From Sorex araneus (lineage: Eukaryota; Chordata; Mammalia; Eulipotyphla; Soricidae), in NCBI RefSeq assembly GCF_027595985.1, contig NC_073303.1:364566517-364630516 (forward strand): a stretch of DNA of 64,000 nt. Reading direction: 5' to 3'. Shown here in pieces: positions 1 to 11,373 of the stretch (positions are counted from its first letter, which is position 1; every line of letters begins with the position of its first letter). A program made the position numbers and the translations under genes. The notes beneath the pieces were generated by a model. That model saw nothing but the letters and a program-made list of their open reading frames with translations. It was not told the origin of the DNA and did no database searches.

Positions 1-134
1 GCTGACACTCCAATTGGCTGCGCGCTAGCAGAACGGGTAACATATGCGTGCCCCCCATCTGAGTGGGCCCAGCTTATGTTATGTTGAGCAATATTTTTTC
101 TAGAAATGAATAAAAATTAAATTATAAAAAAAAA

Positions 135-240
135 TGCCTTCATTCCCCGTTATTCATCTCAGATGCTACTGTGGAATCGCAGACTCCGTAACTTGAATCA
201 AAATTCTCATCATCTGAAGACGAGTCCTGACTCTCCTTCC
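135..240 (-). other. Possible terminal-exon-like acidic stretch, unidentified
   Basis: On the minus strand, a splice-acceptor-like TTTTGCTTCTCTTTATTAG (241-259) precedes a frame reading KESQDSSSDDENFDSSYGVC then DSTVASEMNNGE and a TGA. It could be the last exon of a gene or transposase debris. No other exon was found upstream. Confidence 0.2.
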
Positions 241-439
241 CTAATAAAGAGAAGCAAAATATACATGCGTCCTAGACTTTTGTTACAAGCCATGAAAATT
301 GGAGTTTTAGGTTTGCTTTTCCCTTAAACCTGGGTGGAGGTGGAGCAGGAAGGAATGATCCAACATCAAGCAAAAAGGAACAATCGTACCCAATTTTTAT
401 TTCCTTTTCTCTATTTGGTTTGTTTGATTGGTTGTTGCT

Positions 440-572
440 TGTTTTGTGATTTGGGGTGGGCAACTCAGGAACGATACTTGGCAATTCTGGGGAACCATCT
501 GCAGTTCCTGGGATCAAACCTCATGCAAGGCAAGTGCCTTAACCTCTGTCCTATGTCTGAGGCCCCTCTCTT
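440..572 (-). mobile_element. SOR-like SINE, old
   Basis: Reverse copy with GGATCAAACCTCATGCAAGG and CAAGTGCCTTAACCTCTGTC. The tail is lost. Confidence 0.6.
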
Positions 573-671
573 TCCCTTTACTTTTCTTTACAAATACTGT
601 TTACACATGCAACATCACTCTTGGGAGTAGCCAAATTACTGGCCTTCTTTTATTTCCTGATTTGAACCCTT

Positions 672-1190
672 TGAAACATTGAGGAGGAAGGAGATGGTGT
701 CAGGAAAGGCAGGAAAAAGCAAATGAAGATGACACGCCCCTCATTTGTGGGATATAAAATAGCATAATATGAGACTGACACCGAAAGACAGTAGACACAA
801 GGGCCAGGAATATTGGCCCATCGTTTAGAGCCGATCTCATGAGCTGGGGGAGAAGGCAGCTGGAATACAAAAGGGATCACTAAGTCAATGATGGTTGGAG
901 AACTCGTTCAGGATGGGAGATGAGAGCTGAAAGTAGATAAAGGACCAGACGTGATAACCTCTCAGTATCTGTATTGCAAAACCATAATGCCCAAAAGTAG
1001 AGAGAGTTTGGGGGAAACTGTCTGCCATGGAGGCAGGGGGAGGGACGGAAAGGGGTGGTGGTATACTGGGGACATTGGGAGTGGGGAATGTGCACCGGTA
1101 GAGGGATGGGTGTTTGATCATTGTATGATAGAAACTCAAACGTGAAAGCTTTGTAACTGTATCTCACCGTGATTCAATTTAAAAAAAGAG
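672..1190 (+). mobile_element. L1 3' end, 5'-truncated
   Basis: Shrew-type L1 3' UTR: GGGATATAAAATAGCATAAT, GAGACTGACACC, a G-rich tract, GAGGGATGGGTGTTTGATCA and TTTGTAACTGTATCTCACCG before an A-rich end. No coding sequence remains. Confidence 0.8.
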
Positions 1191-1420
1191 AGATGATATT
1201 GATATGCCCGTGGACCTAGGTCACCTGCTGGTCCCCAGACAGAAAGGCTCATTCTCAGGCATGTGGCCCGACTCCACCAAGTGGCCAGCCAGTTCTAAGC
1301 AACACACACAGAGGCCCAGAGAGAGGCTGCCTGTAAGTCAAAGCACTTCCATGTCAATGGAGAAGTTCACCCATATCGGGAGAAATGTTCTCTATTTTAT
1401 TTTTCTAATCATTTATTTAT

Positions 1421-1572
1421 TTTGGTTCACTTGATCCACCAACAGTGCTCAGGGCTTGCTCCAGGATCGCTCTTGGCAGGATTCAGGGACCATTTGCATG
1501 GCCAAGGGATTGAACTCAGGTCAGCCATCTACAAGGCAAACGTCAAAACTCCTGTACTATCTCCCTGACCTC
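1421..1572 (-). mobile_element. SOR-like SINE, old
   Basis: CAGTGCTCAGGGCTTGCTCC, GGGATTGAACTCAGGTCAGC and TACTATCTCCCTGACC. Confidence 0.7.
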
Positions 1573-2007
1573 TGTTTCATTATTTTAATTATGATGTGCC
1601 AAGGACTGCACACGGGATTCATGCCTACCAGGGCAATGGGCTCTTTTGAAAAGAAAAATAGCTTTCCCTCCTACCTGAAAGCTGTTTCTTCCTCTGGAGG
1701 TGAAACGCTCTGCCCTGGACGTGGCCCAGCTGGCTAGTGACCCCGATGGAGACCGAACCTGCCCTTGGTCTTGAGAGGGGGAGCCTCCAATGCACCCCCA
1801 CTTCCACAAGAGACTTCCACAAGTCTCTCCCGAGTGGTGTGAGGGGCCATTCCAGCGTCTCTCACGTGGGAGTCTTCCAAACCCATTCCCGCATGAGCCT
1901 GGGGAAACATTTGCCTGACGAAAGCGCCAGGGACCCACAGCTCTGCCGTTTGCAGGTTCAGCTGAGAATCTCGGCCTGCTGCTCTGCCCTGCTGAGCTTT
2001 AAATGGC

Positions 2008-2403
2008 AGCTGAGATAGAGAGGGGGCCACGATGACAAAGAGAGTTGGGAACGATCACTCTGGATAAGAACGACATGCTGAAAGCAGAACAAACATGAGG
2101 ACCTCTCGGTACCTGTATTGCAAACCATCATGCCTCAAAAGGGAGAGAGACAGAGACAGAGATACAAACAGAGACAGAGGGAAAGAGAGGGGGGTGGGGG
2201 AGAGAAGTACCTGCCATAAAGATAGGCTGGAGGGAGGGTGCCGGGAGGGAAACTGGGAATACTGGTTTTGGAAAACGTACACTGGTGGTGGGATGGGTGT
2301 TGGAACACTGTATGACTAAAACCCGGCCATGAGCAACTTTGTAACTCTTTATCTCACGATGACTAAGAAAAACAATTTTTTTTAATTTAAAATAAAATAA
2401 AAT
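2008..2403 (+). mobile_element. L1 3' end, 5'-truncated
   Basis: Begins near GGGGCCACGATGACAAAGAG and ends TTTGTAACTCTTTATCTCAC with AAAATAAAATAAAATG. An internal GAGACA-rich stretch (2138-2190) is a local simple repeat. Confidence 0.8.
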
Positions 2404-2599
2404 GAAGGTCAAATTTTCCTTTTTTACCAACCAGGACCGACCGAGGAGCAAGGGACATGGCCATTATGTCCTTCATTTCTAGAAAGCATTCCCAGAGCTC
2501 AGAGTTATGTTTGTAAATTGATTAGTAGCAACGAATGAAACTGTTTTCATCAAAACATAGTCTGTAGAGGTAAAAGCATAAAAGTAACGTTAAAGGACC

Positions 2600-2752
2600 A
2601 GAGTGCTCAAGGGGCTGGAGTGCAGCCTTCACCCGCAGGAGGCTCGGGTCCGATGCCCACCACTGCATGGTGCCCGAAGCACTGCTGACAACAACGCGTG
2701 AGCACAAAGCCAGGAGTAGCCCCCAGGCACCACCAGGATGACCCAAACTGCC
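2600..2752 (+). mobile_element. SOR-like SINE, old
   Basis: GGGGCTGGAGTGCAGCCTTC, CACTGCATGGTGCCCGAAGC and AAAGCCAGGAGTAGCCCCCA. Confidence 0.65.
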
Positions 2753-2774
2753 AAATAGATAAGCAGATTATGGT

Positions 2775-2928
2775 CAAGGGGCCAGAGAGGTAACTCAGCA
2801 TAACTGGAACCCAAGCTTTGTGTGAGGGAAGCCAGGACTGATCCCTGGCACTGCATGGTCCCCTGAGCCCGCAGAGGAGAAACCCAGAAGCACTGAGAAT
2901 GTCTAGGGGTGGCCCCAAATAAGTAACG
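2775..2928 (+). mobile_element. SOR-like SINE, old
   Basis: GGGGCCAGAGAGGTAACTCA, CACTGCATGGTCCCCTGAGC and GGGGTGGCCCCAAATAAG, head to tail with the preceding copy. Confidence 0.65.
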
Positions 2929-4386
2929 TTCGAACAAACCTTCATGACTTAACAGCCTATGAAAATACTAATTGCAGGGGCAAGGAAACGGGGAAGGGAA
3001 GAGTTGTAAGTTCATCTCTCAAACAAAGCCGTACTTTTGACTTTGTATGTTCTAATGTTAAATGAATCAATGTCCAACAAAAAGCTACATTTTTAGTCAC
3101 TCAAAACAGGCCTTTCAATTATTCTTATTACTAATCATTTACTGAATTAAGATGCCTGCATGCCACGTTTTAGTGTCCTGAGGCTGTCTCTGGCAGGTGC
3201 CCTGCAGGGGTGAGGCCCTGGCTTCAGTCCCCACAGCGTCTGAAACTGGAGAATAGCTTTGCCCTGCACAGAGACCTCTATCGGTGATGAACTCCAAGAA
3301 CAGCTCCTTCATCTCAAGTTCCCGGAAGTCAAACTTGGGCATTCAATTTGTCTGACTTGACCACTTCAGGCCCCCAAGCTCCAGGCTCTTACCTGCACTC
3401 ACGTTTCTCTGGAAAGAGGAGAAATTTTGACTCTGATCCAAAATGATGGCTCTACCCCCTGCAAGGTCCAGACCTCCTCCCAGGCTACACCCTATCCGTG
3501 CAGAATTCGTCACCTCTTTGGCACCTGCTGACAGAGTCTGACTCCTCTGTTTCAGCAGAAGTCCCTTGAGGACTAGACCCGGGGACTTGAGGCTGAGTTG
3601 CTTTTCCCACACTCTGCATTTACCAACTGGTCCAAGATCCACGAATCCATCCAGCCACCTTTCTCTGCTCCTTCCATGCCGAGCAAATAATGGGTAAATG
3701 GATGGGGGTGGGACCCAGCACAGGTGAGAACCACCAAGTTAAACGCCCCCTCTCCTGTCTACCAGGAAATTAGTACTGTGTGGGCCAGAGAAGTAAGGCC
3801 CACCATTGTGAACAAGGTTAAAAACCGATAAAGTGCAGCAAATAAGAGACTGCAGGTGAAACTAGATCTACCCCACAAACTTCACCGCGAGAAAGCAGCT
3901 GTGCGTGGTTTGCCTTGTGAAAATTAAGACTGTGAGATACTGGAACTTAAAACTGTGAGCCCTGAGCTCAGTGTAGGACCTGGGACCTTCCTCGTGCAGC
4001 CTGAGGTCAACGCTCACTACTGTCTGTGTCTGTCTCCCCATCCCGCCCCTTGTTTTCCTCATTCCCAGACTTCTGAAGCTCTGTGATGAGAACTACAGCC
4101 TAGAGAGTGTGACTACGACCGAGTGTGTACTTGCTCTCGTGTCAGACACTCTCTTGTGTCACGCACATCCTTTCATGTCAGACTCCACCAACCCTAAGAA
4201 AACGATTCTCCCAATGTTCTGGAGTCAGTCGTTAGCTCGAACAAGGTGGCCGGAAGTGAGAAAACCCAAATTCTAACATCAGCGTTACCAGTGCCCACAT
4301 CTCACCTCACAGGCCCTGATCTGTTCCGCCTGTGCCAAAGAAAGGGATTTCAAAACATGAAAAGAGCATTTGCTAGTTTGTAATGA

Positions 4387-4761
4387 CAGACGGCTTGGTG
4401 TGGAAACCTGGCTAGTTACATAAATGAAGGCGAAAGGGGTCAATTGGACAAGCAGAAGACATTTAAAGACCCCAATCAGATATTAGAAGAATATCAGAAG
4501 AGACCATTTAGGGACAAACTAATCAACTTTGAAGAAGCTATTGCCCTCCGGCTTGAAACAGAGATGCTGTAGATAGAGCAACAGCTAATGCATCCCCCAA
4601 AGTCGCTCTGCAATCCTCACATACGTTGGGAGAGGATTGTTTTGTTGATTTCCCACCATGATGGGGAAAGAGTAGGGAACATCAATCAAGCCAGAAAGGA
4701 AAGCATCAAGCTATGTTATTCGGGTATTTCATTTTCAGACAGGAAAGGCCCCATCCCAGAA
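4387..4761 (+). other. Protein-like open stretch with one internal stop, unidentified
   Basis: 61 codons without a Met start (4387-4569) read INEGERGQLDKQKTFKDPNQ and LINFEEAIALRLETEML, then a TAG (4570-4572) and IEQQLMHPPK, staying open to a TAG at 4762. The charged, helix-like first half and the position of the TAG (a one-base change from CAG) suggest a decayed exon or processed pseudogene. I do not recognise the protein. Purine-rich sequence alone can give such composition. Confidence 0.25.
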
Positions 4762-4784
4762 TAGGAAACCAGAACTCTGGGGCA

Positions 4785-4870
4785 CTTTCTGCCTGGGACA
4801 CAGTTAACTCCGTGACCTTGGACACATCCCTGAAGCTCAGGTTACCGGGCTGTGAACTTGGGATAAATTA
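4785..4870 (+). repeat. MIR fragment
   Basis: CCGTGACCTTGGACACATCC, CTGAAGCTCAGGTTACCG and TGTGAACTTGGGATAAATT follow the MIR core order. Confidence 0.6.
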
Positions 4871-5110
4871 AAAGGGGCAGCCTTGCCTATTGACAGAGAG
4901 ATGCTTCTTTTCTCATGTGCATCTGCCGTAGTCCTATCACAGGAGCCACGGGCCACGGCAGAACTCAGTGGCGGGCAGGCAGTCCAGACCCGGCCACAGC
5001 TCACCTGCATGAAATGTATGCAGGCATAATTGACTTTCCCCAGAAGCTGAATTGAACAAATCGGACTGGGAGCTGCCCAGCCTTGCTCATATGTCTCAGA
5101 TGCCCAGCAT

Positions 5111-5130
5111 GGTGTGTGTGTGTGTGTGTG
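5111..5130 (+). repeat. (GT)n microsatellite
   Basis: Ten TG units. Confidence 0.95.
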
Positions 5131-5631
5131 AAGTGACGACTCTTTAAAACAAGCACTCCTAGGTATTGTTAGTGTGTTTGGCCCTTTATTTAGTAGAAAT
5201 AAGATCCGTGGTCTATGTCGCACCCCTCAGTGCTCTGGCATAAGCAAACTTCCCAGCTCCTTTTATTTCCTCCTCTGTGCTTGGGTGAATTGGCTAAACA
5301 TAGGAAGTGTTCAAAAATAGCCTCTGGATCCACTTGAAAGGCACTAGAGGTTTGCACTTAACCCAGGACAGTGACCAGAATACAGAAAGCTGCTAAGGGG
5401 ATCTGGTGAAGGGGCTGCCAGGAGGAGAAAGAAACTTCTGAGCTCCAAGATCCCTGCTCCGAGGCTAAGGCTGCAGGTTTGGGCCTTTGCTTTGGGCCTT
5501 TTCTGACCTGCAGCTTCTGTTGTAATTACCGGGCTCTTTTTGTCAGCAGGGAGAGGAAAAGGAGAGAAACTGAAACCCATCTTGACCGAGGTTGCCTCTT
5601 GTCAGTAGTTATGAGAAAAAGACTTTAGAGG

Positions 5632-5657
5632 CAAAAAAAAAAAAAAAAAAAAAAAAA
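5632..5657 (+). repeat. A26 homopolymer run
   Basis: An isolated A run with no recognisable retroelement body upstream. Confidence 0.9.
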
Positions 5658-6424
5658 TTTGAAAGTTCTCAGTGCCTAAGGGTTTGCAGCTTGTTGGAGA
5701 GTTTAGTTACCGAGGCCTTTTCTGACACTCTCAGTGCATATTGTGTTGCCAGGGAGGACCTCAAACATTTTGCTAAATTCTGGGGGCCCTACGTCAACAG
5801 GGTTTAGGTGACAGTGGATTTCCTGCCAGCTTTAATCTATGTATTACCTTGAGGGACTGGGGGCTGGGTGCACATGCAGGGTGCCATACTGGTAGTGATC
5901 AGGATTGAAGCTAATCAGCCACGTGCCAGGCAGGCATCTCCCCTCCTGTCCTAGCTCTTGGAGCTTCATGTGACCTTGGAGAGCATTCTGGAAATCATTT
6001 CCAAAATGGCAGGTATTTGAAGACACGTGAATAGTCAAGAATGGCCTTGTGAGTCAGAAGCGTTATATGGCGATAACTGATTCCAACAAGTCACAACAGC
6101 TCGATGGCTAAACTCAACAGGACGTCTGAGGACAGAAGGTTCTACCCGCTCAGTCCCATCACTATTCGGGGAGCAAGTGCTTTGCATCTGGACAGTGCGA
6201 CACCACCACACTGCAGCAGCCCGAAGCGGCCCCTCAGGGAAACGCCACACCAGCACCCCGATCTGCAGAGCCAAGAAACTGGGTCGCCCTCACCCTCTGC
6301 CCAGGCAGAAGCTCCTATGCCCAAACCCTGGAAATGAGACAATAAGCCACGACACTGGGAAGTCAGCTTGTGGGGACGGAGCACCAGCCTGGAACGATTC
6401 TTGTTCCACCCCCAGTTAGCTGGA

Positions 6425-6480
6425 GTTTTGAAGGGTTTGCTTTTTCTACCTCAGTAACTTCATCTGTAAAATCAGAGGAT
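6425..6480 (+). repeat. MIR fragment
   Basis: CTACCTCAGTAACTTCATCT then GTAAAATCAGAGGATTCAT is the MIR 3' motif. Confidence 0.55.
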
Positions 6481-6998
6481 TCATTTCTTTCATTTTTACT
6501 GATTATTTACCCCACACTGAACTAAGAATAAAGTTCTATAAAATGAATGTGAATGCAACTCCGAAAAGTCTACAAAGGCACAGTAAATTATTGTTAAATA
6601 TTTTGACAGCTCCTGGTTCCAGAACATTCTATGCCATCTGAAGGCTTAAAGCATGCATTCCCATTAGCCGTGGAAAGTGTATTAACAGAGCAAAGAAAAC
6701 CCTAGAGATGCGGCTAGGGTATAGACACCAGAGGGAAAGAGAAGGGAACGGGTGTCGGGGCTGGGAAAGGAGCAAAGCACAAAGCCAAGGTTTCAGCAGG
6801 AGAGTTTGAAGGAGTTTGTTGCTGCTGCAGTTTCAAGGACGCTTTCTAGAGCTGGAAGGCAACTGAATTTTCAAATAGCCCAACTCTGTCACTGAATGGA
6901 TGAAGAGCTTGGGAGCAGAAAAGAAGGTGGCTGAAGAAAGCAGAACTTCATTGCCACTTGTCTACACGTCCTGACTTTCCAGCATCTGTTCCCCAGTT

Positions 6999-7178
6999 GT
7001 TGTTTTTTTTTTTTTGCTTTTTGGGTCACACCTGGCGATGCACAGGGGTTACTCCTGGCTCTGCACTCAGGAATTACCCCTGGCAGTGCTCAGGGGACCA
7101 TATGGGATGCTGGGATTCGAACCCGGGTCGGCCGCGTGCAAGGCAAACGCCCTACCCGCTGTGCTATCACTCCAGCCC
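6999..7178 (-). mobile_element. SOR-like SINE, young (reference entry)
   Basis: This family entry describes the common repeat. A tRNA-derived head carries pol III A and B boxes (TAGCACAGCGG and GGTTCGAA/TTCC on the sense strand). The body ends CAGGAGTAACCCCTGTGCAT then CGCCAGGTGTGACCCAAAAA with poly(A). This copy is reversed. Target-site duplication CTGTTCCCCAGTT lies at 6986-6998 and 7179-7191. It is a non-autonomous element copied by L1 enzymes; any ORF crossing it is spurious. Confidence 0.93.
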
Positions 7179-7329
7179 CTGTTCCCCAGTTTTCAATGAG
7201 AGCTACCTTCTGCGAGCCCAGGGGTGGCACAGTGCAGTACACCGCCCACTAGGTCCAGCACCTCACCAAGGAAGGCAGGGATTTTTCAGCTTAAGAAAGA
7301 AAGGCGTGATGATAAACTCTCAAAATTCC

Positions 7330-7480
7330 AGGGCTGGAGAGATAGTACAAGGGTTAAGGCACTTACAGCCAATCCCAGATCAATCCCCATCACTGCAAGC
7401 TCCCCTGAGCACCTTCCAAATAAGGAATAAAGCCAAGCACGGAGCTAAAAGTAGCCTCCAGTCAAGGCAAGGTATAGCCC
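7330..7480 (+). mobile_element. SOR-like SINE, intermediate
   Basis: GGGCTGGAGAGATAGTACAA, CAAGCTCCCCTGAGCACCTT and AATAAAGCCAAGCACGG. Confidence 0.7.
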
Positions 7481-7942
7481 TACCTCCCCCACCAAAAAAT
7501 GAAATAAATAAATAAACAAACAATCAAATTCTCAAAACTCTGACTAGAGCCATATGACCCATACAGTAGAGAACTAATGAAAAGTTCTTAAATTAATGGG
7601 GAGGTGGTGGGGGAGGGTTCTAAAAATTCACTTGTGTAAGTAACAGGAAATGCCGAGAAATATTTCTGGCTGCAATTAAACAAACAAACAAAAAAAGAAC
7701 ACAATTTGGAGTCCCAGGAAAGTGGAGTTCAGATTTTCTAATCGACCACCAATTATATCCAGCTCCTTGTGGACACAGCAATGGGAAGTGAAAAAAAAAG
7801 ACTGATGCCAGGGAAAAGTTCAGCCCAGTACTGTCCGTGAGCCTGAGTGAGGGCACCAATGGGGCACAGGCTTTAGTGATGTCCCCTCTGACCCTCTGAC
7901 CGCTGCCTGACTCACAGAGGGAGAACAGGTGCTCCCTGTCTC

Positions 7943-8006
7943 CTTTTGACACCCCAGGAGTGACTCCTTTAGACACCCCAGGAGTGACTCCTTTAGACAC
8001 CCCAGG
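7943..8006. repeat. 24-bp minisatellite
   Basis: GACACCCCAGGAGTGACTCC plus TTTA repeats with starts at 7948, 7972 and 7996. Confidence 0.95.
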
Positions 8007-8064
8007 TGGGGCCTGAGGGGTCTTCCGGTGGGCCGGTGCTCCAGCCAGGCTCTCGCACCCCAGC

Positions 8065-8175
8065 CCAGCTCTGCCTCTTACTCTATGGGTTACGACTTCA
8101 GGCAAATGATTGTTTCCCCAATTATGGAATCAATAATATTGCCTGCCTCGTGCAGTTGAGATAAGAGATATTTTT
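8065..8175 (+). repeat. MIR fragment
   Basis: CTCTGCCTCTTACTCTATGG, ACGACTTCAGGCAAATGATT, AATAATATTGCCTGCCTCGT and TGAGATAAGAGA preserve the MIR order. Confidence 0.6.
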
Positions 8176-8199
8176 TCCCAGCTAATCAGGGCTAAGCTC

Positions 8200-8649
8200 T
8201 TAGAACAAGTTCCCTCGATGATAGCTGCCCAGGTCTGAGCATTTCTGCTCCAAACAATAAGCAGTTACAGTTCGCAAATTGGACTTTAATTGAATTACAC
8301 AACAAGGATATAGCCTTAGCTGAATTATACTTGACAGTGAAATTGCACCATGGAAGGCAGGGTTGTCTGCATCAAACTCTCTACTTCTGGTTGACTCGTG
8401 AGTCCTGATCCTCTCTGCCCCTCCGCTACTGGGCCTCTCGGCATCCGCAGAGGAGGAGCGTTTCTTCATCACTGGGGCTCTTTCTTCGTGGAGGAATTGT
8501 ACAAGCTCTTGATCCCCAACCTCTACGCCTATCGCCAGTTCTCCCCAAGAAAGAGAATCAGATAGGGAGGGGCAAGGAACTTCAGAGTTTCCTAAGTAGG
8601 AAAATTTTGTGGAGTCAAGAGCTGCTAGGAAATGCCCTGGATGGAACAC
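8200..8649 (-). other. Unidentified 149-codon ORF in CpG-richer unique DNA
   Basis: Open minus-strand frame with Met start, outside any repeat. It includes a basic serine-rich segment (MKKRSSSADAERPSSGGAER). Eight CpGs fall in 8400-8540, far above the local norm. No family recognised; it may be chance. Confidence 0.15.
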
Positions 8650-9539
8650 TAGGAGGGGGAGTAGCTTCTCGGAGGCACAAGACCGAAAGCAACAAACCGG
8701 AAGCCCTGAGTTTGAGGTTCCCCAGATCTTCAGTTCTTTGGGGAAGAGTCAAACTTCCTCCCTGCTCAAGGACCAGCAGGACAAGATGGAGAGGAAACCT
8801 TGGGTGCAGGTGGCATAAAACCCCCAAATCAATAAAATATGCAGTTCTTGACCTCCTGGGCCAGACCAGCTAGTAAGCAGGCAAGCAGTCCTGGGTGCCA
8901 CAGTGGGCAGTGAGAAGGGACATGGGTCAGGTAAGGCCTCCTGAAGCAGGTCACAGCTAAGATGATATCGCAAACATGGTCAGTGTTAACAAACCCATCC
9001 ATTTCTGTCCCCTTTTCTAGCTTTGCATTATCCCCTATGCCCCACTTTATGATATTTGATGAGTACAGATATGATTAGCCACATTGCCATCAGGCAGGAT
9101 GGGATAGGGATGAAGGTCAAAGAGACTCCCTATCCCGTTGCTGTTTAATCGTTCATCCCTTCCTTGCCTTTGCTCAGAATCCCACGTGCTAAGGCCAGAG
9201 CGGACCGTGGATTATTTCTAAGGCATTCTGGTCCATCCCATGTGCATTAGACAAACAGGGTAACTTGACAAAAGGCAATCACACCTCATTTGGATGCAGA
9301 CTGCTACGACTCAGTTTTCCAGGTAGTTGCCCTGGGGCTACCTGGACTCTTTACAGCCATGCTGGCCCCTGGTGGCCCGTTATCCCACCCACCTACATCT
9401 CCCACAGAGGCGGCAGCTGGTGCTGTTCTATTTTAGATAGTGGGCCCAGGAAGTGGTTTTGGAAAACAGGGCCCTCCCTCATGGAACAGCATCAAGGCCT
9501 TGGGTGTCTTCACCCCAGATCTAAGACTTTGGGTGCCAG

Positions 9540-9713
9540 AGGCTGGAGCGATAGTACAGCGGGTAGGGCATTTGCCTTGCACGCGGCCGACCCGGGTTCA
9601 AATCCCAGCATCCCGTATGATCCCCTGAGCACCGCCAGGAGTAATTCCTGAGTGCGGAGCCAGGAGTAACCCCTGTGCATCGCCGGGTGTGACCCAAAAA
9701 GAAAAAAAAAAAA
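9540..9713 (+). mobile_element. SOR-like SINE, young
   Basis: Full length with poly(A). Duplication AGACTTTGGGTGCCAG at 9524-9539 and 9714-9729. Confidence 0.93.
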
Positions 9714-9729
9714 AGACTTTGGGTGCCAG

Positions 9730-11119
9730 TCCGCATCTCTCTTTAGAGCAGTTCTGTGTAGTTTATCAGGCACCGGATAAACTCAAGAGGCCTTTAACAG
9801 CTCTGAGATCTTGAAAACCCAGGGGCTTTGAGAGCCTGAGGGATCTGCCAAAGATCACACCGGGGGTGAGCAAGGAGATAAACCCAGCTCCCTCAAACGT
9901 TCCTACACAATCTATGGTTCATGCCTCTGTGATCCTTTCAAAAAGAAGGAATTTCAAAAGGCTATCAGTTCTAAAGCAAAATAAGTGTGTTATCCATACA
10001 GAGAAACATCAGAGCAGTTATATGTTTTTTAAGCCAGTAAGAGTCTGGGGGGGCGGGCAGAGATATAGGAAACAGCAAAATTGTGGGGAAGGATAGAGAA
10101 GGAGAAATGGTAGCATTTTTATTTTTTGATCTTTGAAATGAGCTATTGCCCCCATGTTTGATACATCACTGACAATAAATATTTGTAGAGTGAATAAATC
10201 CATCATGCCTAGGCCACATATAAGAGTAGAATGAGCACATAGATTTTTTTTGGCAGGGTCTTGGCGATTAGGTAATGTTGACAACAGACGCCTGCAGTAA
10301 CTCTCTCCTTCAGTTTTGATAATCCCATTTCTGAGACAGTGGACGTATGGTCGGTTCCATGTCTTCTCCCAATAGAGAACGAATGTTGAAAGAACCAGCT
10401 GGGCTAGGTGGTCACTGGTACGTGACCCAAGAAATCAAATAGTCTTCCTAATTGCTAACATGGTCTTATATATTGGAAGTCACTTTTGGTCTGTAATCAA
10501 TGCAGAACTTAGTCTCCATGGCTTACATTGAAGTGGAAGCTGACAAGTGAATTTATGACTTATTCTCCCTTTGGTGTCAGTATTTGGTCTTTCGCTCTGA
10601 TCTGTTAACATCTCCTGTGTGAAAGGTATATGTTCAGTGTGTGTGAGTGTGTTCTTTGTGGAGGGGTGCGGGGGGAAGTATACACAGTGCTCGTATTTAT
10701 TGCATAGACACATACAAATGCATGCAGCCTTATTTTCCATTTCTGGGATCAGATAGTGCCGTATTTTGTATAGCTCTTGCAATGAAACCCACATGCACTA
10801 AAACTCGTACCGCTTCTTAGGAGGGAAAACTCCGGAAGGAGCAGGAAAAGTCACACCCACTGCTGCAGAGGAAGCTGCTGGCCTGAAATTCCCTTCTGCT
10901 GCCAGAGGGCTGGTCCCCGCTACGCCGTGGGAAAGCTGTCTAGTCACTAAACGCTCTGGGCCCGGCTCTGCGCATCTGAAGCTCATATTTTAATGGGCTT
11001 TTTATTTCTGTCCCCTGACAAATCTGCCTCTCTCCAGTCCTATAAAATTCTGAATGTAAAGAAGAGCGAAAACACAGGTCACCCCCACTCAGACTAGCCC
11101 TGGCGGTGTTGCCTGGTTT
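9730..11119. other. Intergenic, unique
   Basis: No gene, RNA or repeat recognised. It ends at the composite element's target site. Confidence 0.6.
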
Positions 11120-11287
11120 AAAATGCAGGCATCCCTCCCGCCTACTGACTGTGATCCTGAGGTCTCCTAACCCATTTTGGCACCAGAGCAGATTCTTGCA
11201 GCCATGCATTTTGACTGCGAACTGAACTACAACCTCGTGCAGCCCGGGAAGGGATTTTTTTCCCTCTCCACCCCATTTTTCTGAGCG

Positions 11288-11298
11288 AAAATGGCGGC
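11288..11298 (+). promoter_or_regulatory. YY1-like site in monomer 1
   Basis: AAAATGGCGGC matches the activating YY1 consensus found in L1 5' UTRs. The equivalent in monomer 2 (11615-11625) reads AGGATGGCGGC. The copy at 59591-59601 keeps the intact form. Confidence 0.6.
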
Positions 11299-11367
11299 AG
11301 CGGCAGCAGCCACGCGGTGAGAGCCACCCTCTAAGACCCCTCCACCAGGAGGTAGGACTTTCTTTGG

Positions 11368-11373
11368 TGACGT
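11368..11373 (+). promoter_or_regulatory. CRE-like half site in monomer 1
   Basis: TGACGT in the context GGTGACGTGGCC. It is repeated at 11695-11700 in monomer 2 and at 59671-59676 in copy B. Conservation across copies is the only support for function. Confidence 0.4.

Larger units (their letters stand above)
2930..6420. other. Intergenic, mostly unique
   Basis: Apart from the open stretch at 4387, a MIR at 4785, a (GT)n and an A run, nothing recognisable. Confidence 0.6.

Noticed and set aside
6958..7515. 185-codon plus-strand ORF
   Set aside because: It runs through the reversed SINE at 6999-7178 and shows the standard SINE-derived peptide seen at every reversed or forward copy.
7943..8006. 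Short direct repeats considered as a CRISPR-like array
   Set aside because: The 24-bp units are contiguous with no spacers, and the genome is mammalian. It is a minisatellite.
9540..9713. tRNA-like A and B boxes in SINE heads
   Set aside because: They lack a foldable anticodon arm and acceptor stem, and occur in dozens of dispersed copies with poly(A). They are SINE promoters, not tRNA genes.
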